DNA of 64,000 bases, taken from Polynucleobacter sp. AP-Latsch-80-C2. GTDB lineage: Bacteria > Pseudomonadota > Gammaproteobacteria > Burkholderiales > Burkholderiaceae. How positions within the stretch are numbered: the stretch's first letter is position 1; the number at the start of each line of letters is the position of its first letter. This document shows positions 1 to 9,680 of the stretch, piece after piece. Below the pieces are notes generated by a model. That model worked only from the letters and a program-made list of their open reading frames with translations, had not been told where the DNA came from and made no database searches. Where the stretch lies: the NCBI RefSeq assembly GCF_018882185.1, contig NZ_JACVOY010000009.1, positions 56,239-120,238 of the forward strand, in the 5' to 3' direction. Position numbers and translations under genes: made by a program.

Positions 1-1265
1 AATGGATAGAGTGGTTTTCCATCCTGTCCTGCTGGAGCATTACTTTCCTCAAAAAGCTGACGAATCGATTCCTTACGCCCCGCACTATCGGCACAGATCA
101 GAATGCGTGTGCCTTCCTTTGAAACCAATTTGCGCAAACTCGCAACAGGATCACTATCCCTGCGGTGAACGGCAAGATCGGGCACAGGCAGAAACTGTGA
201 AGTCGCCCCAGTTTCCTTTTCTAACACTAAACGTGCATAGGGCTTGGCAGTAGAAAAGAATTCATCTACATCTAGGAATAATTCTTTAGGTGGCAGTATG
301 GGTCGATCAAGGTCATGCTTTAAGAACTCATAGCGTGATTGGGTATCTTTCCAAAAGCTCCGAATCGTTTCCTCGGTATCGCCAATACTGAGAATCCATA
401 CCGGATCTCCGGAGCGCGGAAAGTAATCGAATACATTGGAGCACTCATCAAAAAACAAAGGCAGATAGGATTCAATTCCTGCGCTTGGTATTCCTAAGTT
501 CGCATCTTTATAGATGGAGCAACGAGAAGGGTCTCCCTCGAAAACCTCTCTCCAGCGACCACGAAAAGTTGTCCTTGAGCCGTCATCAAATGGAAATTCA
601 TGACCAGGTAATAGTCGCACCTCTTTAACGGGATAAAGGCTGCGCTGCGTATCTGGGTCAAATGCACGAATTTGTTCAATTTCATCACCAAAGAGATCTA
701 GGCGGTAGGGTAGATTTGAGCCCATTGGAAACAGATCAATCAGGCCGCCGCGGATGCTGTACTCGCCAGGACGCATTACTGCGCTTACTGGGTCATAACC
801 AGCCTGCTGTAACTGGAGTCTTAAAGCAGCCTCATTGAGTTTGTCACCCTGTCGAAAGAAAAAGGTGTGCCCTGAAAGAAAGTTCGGTGGCCCCAATCTT
901 TGCAATGCGGTCGTAATAGGTACTAAAACGATGTCGCAACTGCCGTTGAGAAGCTCATACAAGGTAGCTAAACGTTCTGAAACTAAATCTTGATGGGGCG
1001 AAAAGTGATCGTAGGGAAGGATTTCCCAGTCTGGCAAAAGGCGGGTTTTTAGCTGTGGCGCAAAAGCGGGTATTTCTTCTAGTAAACGTTGTGCTTCTTG
1101 AGCCTGGGCACAAAACACCACCATGACTGAGAAATCGTTACGGTAACGTAATGCCGACTGAGCTATTAGCGCCGCATCCGCTGAACCAATCAGTCCCGAG
1201 TAGGTAAAGCGCTGCCCAGCCCGCGGAGCGGGTATGGGGGGTACTGGATTTAATGCATCAGACAT
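1..1265 (-). CDS. mfd: Transcription-repair coupling factor Mfd, N-terminal part (cut by window edge)
   Basis: Reverse-strand reading from an ATG at 1265 stays open to base 1, giving about 421 residues. The protein begins MSDALNPVPPIPAPRAGQRF and carries the UvrB-like N-terminal region of Mfd, seen in the stretches LLPDWEILPYDHFSPHQDL, LYELLNGS and MRPGEYSIRGGLIDLFPMGS. Mfd is a DNA translocase that removes RNA polymerase stalled at lesions and recruits UvrA for transcription-coupled repair. The RNA-polymerase-interaction and translocase domains lie outside the window. It is divergent from ispD; a perfect -10 (TATAAT read on the minus strand, 1274-1279) sits 8 nt before the start codon, so the leader must be very short or absent. 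Identity is confident; only length is incomplete. Confidence 0.93.
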   Translation of the reverse strand, partial: MSDALNPVPPIPAPRAGQRFTYSGLIGSADAALIAQSALRYRNDFSVMVVFCAQAQEAQRLLEEIPAFAPQLKTRLLPDWEILPYDHFSPHQDLVSERLATLYELLNGSCDIVLVPITTALQRLGPPNFLSGHTFFFRQGDKLNEAALRLQLQQAGYDPVSAVMRPGEYSIRGGLIDLFPMGSNLPYRLDLFGDEIEQIRAFDPDTQRSLYPVKEVRLLPGHEFPFDDGSRTTFRGRWREVFEGDPSRCSIYKDANLGIPSAGIESYLPLFFDECSNVFDYFPRSGDPVWILSIGDTEETIRSFWKDTQSRYEFLKHDLDRPILPPKELFLDVDEFFSTAKPYARLVLEKETGATSQFLPVPDLAVHRRDSDPVASLRKLVSKEGTRILICADSAGRKESIRQLFEESNAPAGQDGKPLYP

Positions 1266-1288
1266 CTGTGCTCATTATAGAATCAGGT

Positions 1289-2038
1289 ATGGACTCAGGA
1301 AACCACTTAATTACAAAGTGCCATGCGCTCTTGCCCACGGCAGGGAGTGGGTCGCGTCTTGGGGGTGATCTACCTAAGCAGTTTCAGCAATTGGCTGGCA
1401 GGCCTATGCTGGCTTACGCAATTGAGGCATTTCTTCAGAGCGTTAATGTTGAATCTATTTGGGTCGGTGTTAGCCCTGGTTTTATTAATAACCCGATCTT
1501 AAAAAAGCTTGAACAAGGCAATAAGCCAATTCATTTTTTGCCTTCTGGCGGGCCTACTCGGCAAGAAACCGTTCGTAATACCTTGGCAAAAATACTGGAG
1601 TCTGGAGTTTCTGAAAATGACTGGGTGTTAGTTCATGATGCTGCCCGGCCAGGTATTACTTCTGAATTGATTGAAAAATTAATTCACGCAGTAAAAAAAT
1701 CTCATGTTGGCGGTCTCTTGGCCATGCCGTTAGCAGACACCTTAAAACAGGCAGATTTAGATTCAACAATCGCCGGCAATTTGCCACATGCGGAAAAAAC
1801 AATTCCTCGTGAACACTTATGGCAAGCCCAAACGCCACAAATGTTTCCTTTGAAAACCTTGCATGACGCATTAGTCGATGCTATTCGATTGGAGGCGGAT
1901 GTCACAGACGAAGCAAGTGCCATGGAGTTAGTCGGATATAAGCCACTCCTCATTGAAGGTGCAACTCGGAATCTCAAGGTTACTCACCCAGCTGATTGGG
2001 ATTTAATGCAAATATTGCTTCAGACAGCAGGTAAATAA
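1289..2038 (+). CDS. ispD: 2-C-methyl-D-erythritol 4-phosphate cytidylyltransferase
   Basis: Transfers CMP from CTP to methylerythritol phosphate, the third step of the MEP isoprenoid pathway. The nucleotide-binding signature LLPTAGSGSRLGGDLPKQF is near the N terminus and the VHDAARP motif is central, both diagnostic of IspD. An upstream in-frame ATG at 1253 would add 12 residues and overlap the divergent mfd start. The ATG at 1289 is preferred because it gives about 249 residues, close to family length, and a -10-like TAGAAT (1278-1283) lies only 5 nt before it. ispF follows 9 bp downstream in the usual ispDF operon. No internal anomalies seen. Confidence 0.95.
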   Translation: MDSGNHLITKCHALLPTAGSGSRLGGDLPKQFQQLAGRPMLAYAIEAFLQSVNVESIWVGVSPGFINNPILKKLEQGNKPIHFLPSGGPTRQETVRNTLAKILESGVSENDWVLVHDAARPGITSELIEKLIHAVKKSHVGGLLAMPLADTLKQADLDSTIAGNLPHAEKTIPREHLWQAQTPQMFPLKTLHDALVDAIRLEADVTDEASAMELVGYKPLLIEGATRNLKVTHPADWDLMQILLQTAGK

Positions 2039-2047
2039 AGATCATCC

Positions 2048-2551
2048 ATGACTCAAATAACAAATCACATTCCTCAATTTCGCATTGGACAGGGCTATGA
2101 CGTGCACGCACTTGTCCATGAGCGTAAGCTGATATTGGGTGGCGTACATGTCCCTTATGAAAAGGGACTTCTAGGGCATTCTGATGCAGATGCGTTGCTT
2201 CATGCCTTAACCGATGCGTTATTGGGTGCCGCTGGATTAAATGACATCGGTCAGCTATTTCCAGATACAGATCCCCAATTTAAAGATATGGATAGTCGAA
2301 TCTTGCTACGAGCAGCTCTGCAAAAAGTACAGGCTGCTGGTTTCCAGATTGGAAACGTGGATGCAACCATTATTTGCCAGAAGCCAAAATTGGCAGAGTA
2401 CTTGCCAGAGATGGTTAAAAACATTGCTGCAGATCTATCCGTCACCGCTAGTCATGTGAACTTAAAAGCAAAGACAAACGAATCTCTGGGGCATTTAGGT
2501 CGGGGAGAGGGTGTTGCGGTTCATGCAGTAGCCTTGCTATATAAAGCTTAA
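2048..2551 (+). CDS. ispF: 2-C-methyl-D-erythritol 2,4-cyclodiphosphate synthase
   Basis: Converts CDP-methylerythritol phosphate to the 2,4-cyclodiphosphate with release of CMP, directly after IspD/IspE in the MEP pathway. The 167-residue protein has the metal-binding GYDVHAL motif near the N terminus and the typical [19 protein letters not shown] block, followed by [10 protein letters not shown]. The C-terminal part keeps [18 protein letters not shown], which forms the nucleotide pocket. It is expected to be a trimer. It lies 9 bp after ispD and is probably cotranscribed. A complete, ordinary member of the family. Confidence 0.96.
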   Translation: MTQITNHIPQFRIGQGYDVHALVHERKLILGGVHVPYEKGLLGHSDADALLHALTDALLGAAGLNDIGQLFPDTDPQFKDMDSRILLRAALQKVQAAGFQIGNVDATIICQKPKLAEYLPEMVKNIAADLSVTASHVNLKAKTNESLGHLGRGEGVAVHAVALLYKA

Positions 2552-2593
2552 GCAAGATTTGATAATTATTTCTAGAGAAGAGTGGAGCAATTG

Positions 2594-3184
2594 ATGGCAC
2601 AGCCAATTGAGCAGGGCGCATTAGCGCAATTATTTACCGAGGCGAGATCACATAATTCCTGGCAATCAAAGCCCGTTAGTGATGAGCAATTAAAGCAAAT
2701 TTATGAGGTTTTTAAATTTGCACCAACTTCAGTCAATTGCAATCCAGTAAAAATTCTCTTTGTGAAGAGCCCAGTCGAAAAAGCGCGTTTGGTAGATTGC
2801 GTCAATCCTGGAAATGTGGATAAAACGCGTAATGCTCCTGTCACTGCCATTATTGGCATGGATTTAGACTTTTATGAAAATTTGCCAAGCCTATTTCCCC
2901 ATGTGGATGCCAAAAGCTGGTTTGTGGGCAAAGAAGGATTTATCGAATCAACGGCTTTTCGCAACTCTAGCTTGCAGGGGGCTTATTTAATTATGGCGGT
3001 GAGGGCGCTTGGCTTAGATTGTGGAGCCATGAGCGGCTTTGATGCGGATAAGGTGAATGCTGAGTTTTTCCCAAATGGCAGAGTAAAAGTGAACTTTTTA
3101 CTCAATATTGGCTATGGCGATAGCGCTAGCCTGATGCCACGTCACCCCCGTCCATCCTTTGATGAGGCCTGCAAGATCCTCTAA
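2594..3184 (+). CDS. Nitroreductase-family FMN oxidoreductase (RutE/malonic semialdehyde reductase-like)
   Basis: About 196 residues with the nitroreductase fold; the segment FAPTSVNCNPVKILFV and the C-terminal LNIGYGD block resemble the RutE/HadB group. Members use FMN and NAD(P)H to reduce nitro compounds, quinones or malonic semialdehyde. The longer reading from GTG 2582 is possible, but ATG 2594 has GGAG at 2584-2587 with good spacing and is preferred. It sits alone between ispF and tRNA-Leu; no rut pathway genes are nearby, so the substrate cannot be inferred from context. Family assignment is firm, specific function open. Confidence 0.82.
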   Translation: MAQPIEQGALAQLFTEARSHNSWQSKPVSDEQLKQIYEVFKFAPTSVNCNPVKILFVKSPVEKARLVDCVNPGNVDKTRNAPVTAIIGMDLDFYENLPSLFPHVDAKSWFVGKEGFIESTAFRNSSLQGAYLIMAVRALGLDCGAMSGFDADKVNAEFFPNGRVKVNFLLNIGYGDSASLMPRHPRPSFDEACKIL

Positions 3185-3251
3185 AGCCCTAAGCATTGTA
3201 GAATTACGGTCTTTAGAGTGAAGTTTAAGCTTGGCAGTGTTTGCGGATATC

Positions 3252-3338
3252 GCGAGGATGGCGAAATTGGTAGACGCACCAGGTTTAGGTCCTGACGCCA
3301 GAAATGGTGTGGGGGTTCGAGTCCCCCTCCTCGCACCA
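3252..3338 (+). tRNA. tRNA-Leu (anticodon TAG)
   Basis: Acceptor GCGAGGA (3252-3258) pairs with TCCTCGC (3328-3334), followed by discriminator A and an encoded CCA. The D arm (GGCGAAATTGGTAGACGC), a loop TTTAGGT with anticodon TAG, a long variable arm (class II) and the T loop GTTCGAG are all present. The anticodon stem CCAGG/CCTGA has an apparent C-A mismatch at its base (positions 27-43). It lies between the nitroreductase gene and tig. Confidence 0.95.
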
Positions 3339-3395
3339 CAAGATTACTACTTGGCTTGGACTTCACATATCCTGATCTTCAATTAAGAGACGAGA

Positions 3396-4733
3396 ATGGC
3401 TGTGCAAATAGAAAATTTAGGTTCTTTGGACCGCAGAATGACTTTGGAATTCGCTCGCGCTGATTTGGCTAAAGCACGTGAAGCTCGCTTAGCAAAAGTT
3501 GGCAAGACGATGAAAATGGCTGGATTTCGTCCAGGTAAGGTGCCAAAGAATTTAGTAGAAAAGCAGCACGGCATGCAAGTGGATTTCGAACTACAGTTCG
3601 ATAAAGCTGCTGAACTCTTTTATGAGCAAAGTCAAAAAGAAGGACTTGCATTAGCAGGTCAACCACGTCTCGAGCCTAAGAGTGAATTAAATGCAGATAA
3701 AGTTGTTTTCGATGCGTTCTTTGAAGTTCTGCCAGAAGTCAAGATTGGCGATCTTAGTGGCGCTGAAGTGACTCGATATACAACGGATATTGGTGATGCA
3801 GAAATTGATCGCGCGTTAGACGTTTTGCGTAAGCAACAGGTTCACTATCATCCTCGTGGCCAAGCTGGCGCTCATGGTGATGGCGGTGCAAATATTGCTG
3901 CCCAAAATGGCGACCAGGCAGTAATCGATTTCGTTGGCAAGATTGACGGCGTTGAATTTGCTGGTGGTAAAGCAGAAAACTTTGAATATGTTTTAGGCGA
4001 AGGCCGCATGCTTCCTGAGTTCGAAGCTGCTACCTTGGGTTTAAAGGCTGGCGAGAGCAAATCTTTCCCGTTAAGCTTTCCTGCTGACTACCATGGTAAA
4101 GATGTTGCCGGTAAAACTGCAGAATTTACGATTACTGTGAAATCAGTTAATTGGCCGCATATGCCTGCTGTTGATGATGCTTTTGCATTGTCCTTGGGTG
4201 TCACTGAAGGCGGCGTTGCAAAAATGCGTGAAGAAGTAAAAGAAAATCTAGATCGCGAAGTAAAACGTCGTATTTCTTCATTGCTCAAAAACGAAGTCAT
4301 GGAGAAGCTCAATTCATTATGTGAGTTTGATGCTCCTAAGTCTCTTGTAGCTTCTGAGCAAGAACGTTTGGTTGAAGGTGCCCGTCAAGACTTGATGCAG
4401 CGTGGCGTTCCAAATGCTAAGGATGCTCCTATTCCTCCGGAAATTTTCGCTGAGCAAGCGCTCAAGCGTGTTCGTTTGGGTTTAATCCTGAGTGAGCTGG
4501 TTAAAAAGAATAATTTGGCTGCTACTGCTGACCAAATCAAGGCTGAGATTGATGAGCAGGCTGCTACCTACGAAGATCCTAAAGAAGTTGTACGCTGGTT
4601 CTATAGCAATCCAAGTCGCTTAAAAGATATTGAGAACTTGGTGCTTGAAGACAATGTTATTAAGTACTTCACTTCACTTGCCAAGGTCAGCGATAAGCCG
4701 ATAAGCTTTGAAGAATTAAGCAAGCTGAATTAA
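3396..4733 (+). CDS. tig: Trigger factor, ribosome-associated chaperone
   Basis: A 445-residue protein with the three trigger-factor domains: an N-terminal ribosome-binding domain ending in the loop GFRPGKVP (about residue 45), a central FKBP-type peptidyl-prolyl isomerase domain (about 170-255, [16 protein letters not shown] and [15 protein letters not shown]), and a helical C-terminal chaperone domain. It binds the ribosome exit tunnel and shields nascent chains. A Gly/Ala/His-rich insertion ([20 protein letters not shown]) lies just before the FKBP domain. It is followed by clpP, clpX and lon, the classic proteostasis gene order. Confidence 0.97.
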   Translation: MAVQIENLGSLDRRMTLEFARADLAKAREARLAKVGKTMKMAGFRPGKVPKNLVEKQHGMQVDFELQFDKAAELFYEQSQKEGLALAGQPRLEPKSELNADKVVFDAFFEVLPEVKIGDLSGAEVTRYTTDIGDAEIDRALDVLRKQQVHYHPRGQAGAHGDGGANIAAQNGDQAVIDFVGKIDGVEFAGGKAENFEYVLGEGRMLPEFEAATLGLKAGESKSFPLSFPADYHGKDVAGKTAEFTITVKSVNWPHMPAVDDAFALSLGVTEGGVAKMREEVKENLDREVKRRISSLLKNEVMEKLNSLCEFDAPKSLVASEQERLVEGARQDLMQRGVPNAKDAPIPPEIFAEQALKRVRLGLILSELVKKNNLAATADQIKAEIDEQAATYEDPKEVVRWFYSNPSRLKDIENLVLEDNVIKYFTSLAKVSDKPISFEELSKLN

Positions 4734-4774
4734 TCCGTATTGTTGCCAACCATTACTTTATAAAGGCTTTCATC

Positions 4775-5398
4775 ATGAATCATTTTCAATCTGAAAATTT
4801 AGAACCCAAGGGACTGGGTTTGGTTCCAATGGTGATTGAAACCTCTGGACGAGGTGAGCGTGCTTACGACATTTACTCGCGCCTCTTAAGGGAGCGCGTT
4901 GTTTTCTTGGTTGGTGAAGTCAACGATCAGACTGCCAATTTGGTAATTGCACAGCTCCTCTTTTTGGAAAGCGAAAATCCAGATAAAGAAATTTCTCTTT
5001 ATATCAATTCTCCTGGTGGCTCTGTATCGGCGGGCTTGGCGATTTATGACACTATGCAATTTATTAAGCCACATGTTAGTACTTTGTGTATGGGTATGGC
5101 TGCCAGCATGGGTGCATTCTTATTGTGCGCAGGCGAAAAGGGCAAGCGTTATGCATTGCCAAATTCTCGCGTCATGATTCATCAGCCGTTAGGTGGAGCC
5201 CGTGGTCAGGCCTCAGATATTGAAATTCAAGCCCGTGAAATTTTGTATTTGCGCGAGCGCCTCAATAAGATCTTGGCTGATCGCACTGGTCAATCTATTG
5301 AAACTATTGCAAAAGATACGGATCGCGACAACTTTATGTCTGCTGATCAAGCGCGTGAATATGGCTTGATTGATAAAGTGATTGATAAGCGTCCTTAA
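4775..5398 (+). CDS. clpP: ATP-dependent Clp protease proteolytic subunit
   Basis: A serine protease forming the 14-mer barrel that works with ClpX or ClpA. The 207 residues include the nucleophile serine in [11 protein letters not shown] and the catalytic histidine in [11 protein letters not shown], with the oxyanion-loop segment [11 protein letters not shown] upstream. It is 41 bp after tig and 29 bp before clpX, consistent with cotranscription with clpX. Length and motifs are fully typical. Confidence 0.98.
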   Translation: MNHFQSENLEPKGLGLVPMVIETSGRGERAYDIYSRLLRERVVFLVGEVNDQTANLVIAQLLFLESENPDKEISLYINSPGGSVSAGLAIYDTMQFIKPHVSTLCMGMAASMGAFLLCAGEKGKRYALPNSRVMIHQPLGGARGQASDIEIQAREILYLRERLNKILADRTGQSIETIAKDTDRDNFMSADQAREYGLIDKVIDKRP

Positions 5399-5427
5399 TT
5401 TATTCAAAAGAACTATAGGCAATCAAC

Positions 5428-6786
5428 TTGAGCGATTCCAGCACAACTAATTCTGCAGACAAGGTTTTATATTGCTCGTTTTGTGGCAAGAGCCAGCATG
5501 AAGTTAAAAAACTGATTGCTGGTCCGTCTGTGTTTATTTGTGATGAGTGTATTGATCTTTGCACCGACATTATTCAAGAAGAGATTGCTAAACTGCCAAA
5601 AGAAGAGGGTGATGATGCACTACCGACGCCTCATCAGATTAGAGAAAATTTAGATCAATATGTGATTGGTCAAGATCATGCCAAGAAGACTCTTGCCGTA
5701 GCGGTCTACAACCATTACAAGCGTTTGCAATATTTGCCAAAACCGAAGAAGCAAAAGTTAGACAAGGATGGCAAACCGGTTGAGACGAGCGACAAGAAAG
5801 AATCAAAGTTACCCGCTAAAGCAATGGTTGATGGCGTTGAGTTGGCTAAGAGCAATATATTGCTGATTGGGCCAACTGGTTCCGGTAAAACGTTGTTAGC
5901 GCAAACCTTAGCTCGTATGCTCGATGTGCCATTTGTCATGGCGGATGCCACAACCTTGACAGAGGCTGGTTATGTTGGCGAGGACGTAGAGAACATCATT
6001 CAAAAGCTTTTGCAGGCCTGCGATTACAACGTTGAAAAAGCACAGCGTGGCATCGTGTATATCGATGAGATTGATAAGATTTCCAGAAAATCTGATAATC
6101 CCTCAATTACCCGCGACGTATCTGGCGAAGGTGTCCAGCAGGCTCTGTTGAAGTTGGTTGAGGGAACGATGGCTTCTGTACCTCCACAAGGTGGGCGCAA
6201 GCATCCTAATCAAGATTTTTTACAGGTTGATACAACCAATATCCTATTCATTTGTGGTGGCGCTTTTGATGGCTTGGAAAAGGTCATTCAGCAACGTACG
6301 GCAAAAACCGGTATTGGCTTTAATGCCTCTGTACCCGGTAAAGACGATAGGGGTGTAAGCGATCTTCTGATCGAGGTTGAGCCAGAGGATCTGATTAAGT
6401 TTGGATTAATCCCAGAGCTGATTGGTCGTTTACCGGTTGTGGCAACACTTGCGCAATTGGATGAGACGGCATTGATTCAAATTCTGACCGAGCCTAAAAA
6501 TGCCCTGGTAAAGCAATATCAAGCATTGCTGACCATGGAAGGCGCTGAACTAGAGGTTCGTGAAGCTGCTTTATCTGCCATTGCCAAGAAGGCCATTGCA
6601 CGTAAAACTGGAGCGCGCGGATTGAGGTCTATTCTTGAAGGCTCACTCACAGACGTCATGTATGACCTGCCATCATTAAAAAATGTGCAAAAGGTCGTAA
6701 TAGACGAAAGCAGTATTGCGGAGGGAGGTAAGCCTTTGCTGGTCTATAAGCAGGGTGAAGAGTCGGATTTACCTAAAAAAGCCTAA
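5428..6786 (+). CDS. clpX: ATP-dependent Clp protease ATP-binding subunit ClpX
   Basis: AAA+ unfoldase that feeds ssrA-tagged and other substrates to ClpP. The N-terminal zinc-binding domain is visible (CSFCGKS and CDECIDLC), followed by Walker A GPTGSGKT, Walker [10 protein letters not shown] and the sensor-2 region [12 protein letters not shown]. Length is 452 residues. The start appears to be TTG at 5428, because no ATG or GTG lies in the correct frame before the zinc domain and the preceding frame leaves no room after clpP. A rare start codon here may lower translation relative to clpP. Confidence 0.96.
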   Translation: MSDSSTTNSADKVLYCSFCGKSQHEVKKLIAGPSVFICDECIDLCTDIIQEEIAKLPKEEGDDALPTPHQIRENLDQYVIGQDHAKKTLAVAVYNHYKRLQYLPKPKKQKLDKDGKPVETSDKKESKLPAKAMVDGVELAKSNILLIGPTGSGKTLLAQTLARMLDVPFVMADATTLTEAGYVGEDVENIIQKLLQACDYNVEKAQRGIVYIDEIDKISRKSDNPSITRDVSGEGVQQALLKLVEGTMASVPPQGGRKHPNQDFLQVDTTNILFICGGAFDGLEKVIQQRTAKTGIGFNASVPGKDDRGVSDLLIEVEPEDLIKFGLIPELIGRLPVVATLAQLDETALIQILTEPKNALVKQYQALLTMEGAELEVREAALSAIAKKAIARKTGARGLRSILEGSLTDVMYDLPSLKNVQKVVIDESSIAEGGKPLLVYKQGEESDLPKKA

Positions 6787-6844
6787 TTTCTAAGGGTTTT
6801 CTCTCTTTTTTGGGCATAAATGTCCATTTTTTGTACTTTTCCCC

Positions 6845-6872
6845 CTTGTTTTTTCAAAAGCGCCACCCATAT
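6845..6872 (+). promoter_or_regulatory. Candidate sigma-32 (heat-shock) promoter for lon
   Basis: CTTGTTT (6845-6851) and CCCATAT (6866-6872) are separated by 14 nt. This resembles the sigma-32 consensus CTTGAAA-N(11-15)-CCCCATnT, with the -35 weak in its last three bases. It lies about 95 bp before the lon start in an otherwise empty 179-bp intergenic region, and lon is a heat-shock gene in other proteobacteria. A visual match only. Confidence 0.45.
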
Positions 6873-6965
6873 AGGTAGTATGCTACTCATAAATAATGTC
6901 TCTATATAGTGGCTATGTCACTTTTGAAGACTGATGAGGATTGATTACTTTGGAGGATTTGCCTT

Positions 6966-9398
6966 ATGCCTGGCCACTTATTACTACCCTCTGAACCCAT
7001 TCAACTACCTTTACTCCCGCTACGGGACGTAGTTGTCTTCCCCCATATGGTGATTCCCTTATTTGTGGGGCGCCCTAAATCTATTAAAGCTCTAGAGGCA
7101 GCCATGGAAACGGGCAAAAATGTCCTTTTAGTGGCTCAAAAAGCAGCCGCCAAGGATGAGCCTGCTATTGAGGATCTCTATGAAGTTGGTTGTATTGCTA
7201 ACATTCTTCAGATGCTCAAGTTGCCAGATGGCACTGTCAAAGTATTGGTTGAGGGTGTGCAGCGTGCTGAAGTTAGTCAGATTGAAGACAGCATGGGGTA
7301 CTTTAATTGCGAGGCGACGCCAACAGCGATGAATGCGCTGGATGCTCACGAAACCGAAGCATTACGTCGCGCGATCATGGCTCAGTTTGATCAATACGTA
7401 AAGCTGAACAAGAAAGTCCCTCAAGAAATTTTGTCTTCTCTTGGCGGAATTGATGACCCAAGTCGTTTGGCAGATACCATCTGCGCACATTTACCAGTAA
7501 AGCTCGAGCAAAAGCAGCGCTTGTTAGAGATGACTGATGTTGTTCAGCGCTTGGAAAGCCTGTTGGCAGATCTCGAAAGTGAGATTGATATCTTGCAGGT
7601 TGAGAAGCGTATTCGTGGTCGCGTTAAACGCCAGATGGAAAAGAGCCAACGTGAATATTACCTGAATGAACAAGTGAAGGCAATTCAGAAAGAGCTCGGG
7701 GAAGGTGAAGAGGGTGCTGATTTAGAGGAACTTGAGAAGCGCATTAAAGCAGCGCGCATGCCCAAGGAGGCATTGAAAAAAGCAGAGTCTGAACTTAAAA
7801 AACTCAAACTCATGTCACCGATGTCGGCTGAAGCCACTGTCATTAGGAACTTTATTGATACCTTAGTAAATCTTCCATGGAAGAAAAAAACAAAGATCAA
7901 TAACGACTTAACCAATGCAGAAAAAGTGTTGGATGAAGATCATTACGGCTTGGATAAGGTTAAAGAACGTATTCTGGAATATCTTGCTGTTCAGCAGCGC
8001 GTAGATCGCGTCAAGGCGCCTATTCTTTGCTTGGTGGGGCCTCCTGGTGTTGGTAAGACTTCTTTGGGTCAATCTATTGCTAGGGCAACCAATCGCAAAT
8101 TTGTACGCATGGCCTTAGGTGGTGTACGCGACGAATCTGAGATCCGTGGCCATCGCCGCACTTACATTGGATCTATGCCGGGCAAGATCTTAACGAGCCT
8201 CACTAAGGTAGGTGTACGCAATCCTTTATTCCTGCTTGATGAGGTTGACAAAATGGGTATGGATTTCCGTGGGGATCCTGCTAGCGCTCTATTGGAGGTT
8301 TTGGATCCAGAGCAAAACCATACTTTTCAGGATCATTATGTAGAGGTTGATTTTGATTTGTCTGATGTAATGTTTGTTGCAACATCAAACTCTTTAAATA
8401 TTCCTGGACCATTACTTGACCGCTTAGAGATTATTCGTTTGGCAGGCTATACCGAGGATGAAAAAACCAGTATCGCTATTAACTATCTGATTCCAAAGCA
8501 AATCAAAAATAATGGTTTAAAAAAGGATGAATTAAAAATTGAGGACAGTGCAGTTCGTAGCATGATCCGTTATTACACTCGTGAGGCTGGTGTCCGATCC
8601 CTTGAGCGTGAAATTAGCAAGATTTGTCGTAAGGTAGTTAAGTTATTGCTTCTCAAAAAAGAAGCTGCTCCCATTGTTGTCAATGCAGATAATCTTGAGA
8701 AATTCCTCTCAGTTCGTATGTATGACTTTGGTTTGGCCGGTAAAGAGAATCAAGTTGGTCAAGTCACCGGCTTAGCTTGGACCGAAGTTGGCGGAGATCT
8801 GCTAACGATTGAGGCAGCAGTGATGCCGGGTAAGGGCGTCATCACACGCACCGGTTCTATTGGTGATGTCATGAAAGAGTCCGTTGAAGCAGCTCGCACT
8901 GTTGTCAGATCTAGATCTCGACGTCTTGGAATTGCTGACGAATCTTTTGAAAAGAAGGACATTCATATTCACTTCCCGGATGGAGCTACACCCAAAGATG
9001 GTCCTTCAGCAGGCATTGCCATCACAACGGCTTTGGTTTCTGTTTTGACTGGCATTCCGATTCGTTCAGACGTTGCAATGACAGGTGAAATTACTTTGCG
9101 TGGTGAGGTATTGCCTATCGGTGGTCTCAAGGAGAAACTTTTAGCAGCCCATCGCGGTGGAATTAAGCTTGCTTTAATTCCAGAGGAGAATGCCAAGGAT
9201 TTGATCGATATTCCTGACAATGTAAAAAATGCCATTGAGATTGTTCCGGTACGCTGGATCGATAAGGTGTTGGAACTAGCGTTAGAGCGTATGCCCGAAG
9301 CTTTACCGGATCCCACTCCAGAAGAATTGGCTAAGAAGGCTGCTGAAGCCAGCAAAGCCAATGAAAAGGTTTCCTCGAGCGAGGTGCTAAAGCATTAA
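6966..9398 (+). CDS. lon: ATP-dependent Lon protease (La)
   Basis: An 810-residue LonA-type protease: N-terminal substrate-binding domain (LPLLPLRDVVVFPHMVIPLFVG), coiled-coil linker, AAA+ module with Walker A GPPGVGKTS and Walker B FLLDEVDKMG, and a C-terminal serine-lysine protease domain with the serine in PKDGPSAGIA. It degrades misfolded and short-lived regulatory proteins in the cytoplasm. GGAGG at 6951-6955 precedes the ATG. The final 30 or so residues are a low-complexity Ala/Lys/Glu tail typical of the family. It has its own upstream region with a candidate heat-shock promoter. Confidence 0.98.
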   Translation: MPGHLLLPSEPIQLPLLPLRDVVVFPHMVIPLFVGRPKSIKALEAAMETGKNVLLVAQKAAAKDEPAIEDLYEVGCIANILQMLKLPDGTVKVLVEGVQRAEVSQIEDSMGYFNCEATPTAMNALDAHETEALRRAIMAQFDQYVKLNKKVPQEILSSLGGIDDPSRLADTICAHLPVKLEQKQRLLEMTDVVQRLESLLADLESEIDILQVEKRIRGRVKRQMEKSQREYYLNEQVKAIQKELGEGEEGADLEELEKRIKAARMPKEALKKAESELKKLKLMSPMSAEATVIRNFIDTLVNLPWKKKTKINNDLTNAEKVLDEDHYGLDKVKERILEYLAVQQRVDRVKAPILCLVGPPGVGKTSLGQSIARATNRKFVRMALGGVRDESEIRGHRRTYIGSMPGKILTSLTKVGVRNPLFLLDEVDKMGMDFRGDPASALLEVLDPEQNHTFQDHYVEVDFDLSDVMFVATSNSLNIPGPLLDRLEIIRLAGYTEDEKTSIAINYLIPKQIKNNGLKKDELKIEDSAVRSMIRYYTREAGVRSLEREISKICRKVVKLLLLKKEAAPIVVNADNLEKFLSVRMYDFGLAGKENQVGQVTGLAWTEVGGDLLTIEAAVMPGKGVITRTGSIGDVMKESVEAARTVVRSRSRRLGIADESFEKKDIHIHFPDGATPKDGPSAGIAITTALVSVLTGIPIRSDVAMTGEITLRGEVLPIGGLKEKLLAAHRGGIKLALIPEENAKDLIDIPDNVKNAIEIVPVRWIDKVLELALERMPEALPDPTPEELAKKAAEASKANEKVSSSEVLKH

Positions 9399-9503
9399 CA
9401 ATTGTGGGGTTTACCGTCTTTTTTGATGCGCTCATTGATCAAAACTGACGGAATCCCACCTCTCTTTTTGCTATTAGGTTACAATCTCATCTGTAATATT
9501 TTG

Positions 9504-9579
9504 GGGCGCTTAGCTCAGCTGGTAGAGCGTCTGCCTTACACGCAGAATGTCGGGAGTTCGAGCCTCTCAGCGCCCACCA
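9504..9579 (+). tRNA. tRNA-Val (anticodon TAC)
   Basis: Acceptor GGGCGCT (9504-9510) pairs with AGCGCCC (9569-9575), with discriminator A and an encoded CCA. The D arm TAGCTCAGCTGGTAGAGC, anticodon loop CTTACAC in a TCTGC/GCAGA stem, and T arm with GTTCGAG are all standard. A TACAAT at 9480-9485 could be its -10. It separates lon from the ppiD-like gene. Confidence 0.96.
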
Positions 9580-9680
9580 AATATTCACATCTCTTACGCC
9601 TGTTTCCTGGCAATCCCTAGTTACTTTCCAGCGTCCTAGTAAACTAGCGGGATTCATATTTAATACTAGCGAATCCATTC

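Noticed and set aside
8969..9361. 130-codon minus-strand open frame inside lon
   Set aside because: Antisense to the Lon protease domain; Ser/Ala/Pro-rich shadow translation with no Shine-Dalgarno.
9402..9620. 72-codon plus-strand frame between lon and ppiD-like gene
   Set aside because: It runs straight through tRNA-Val.
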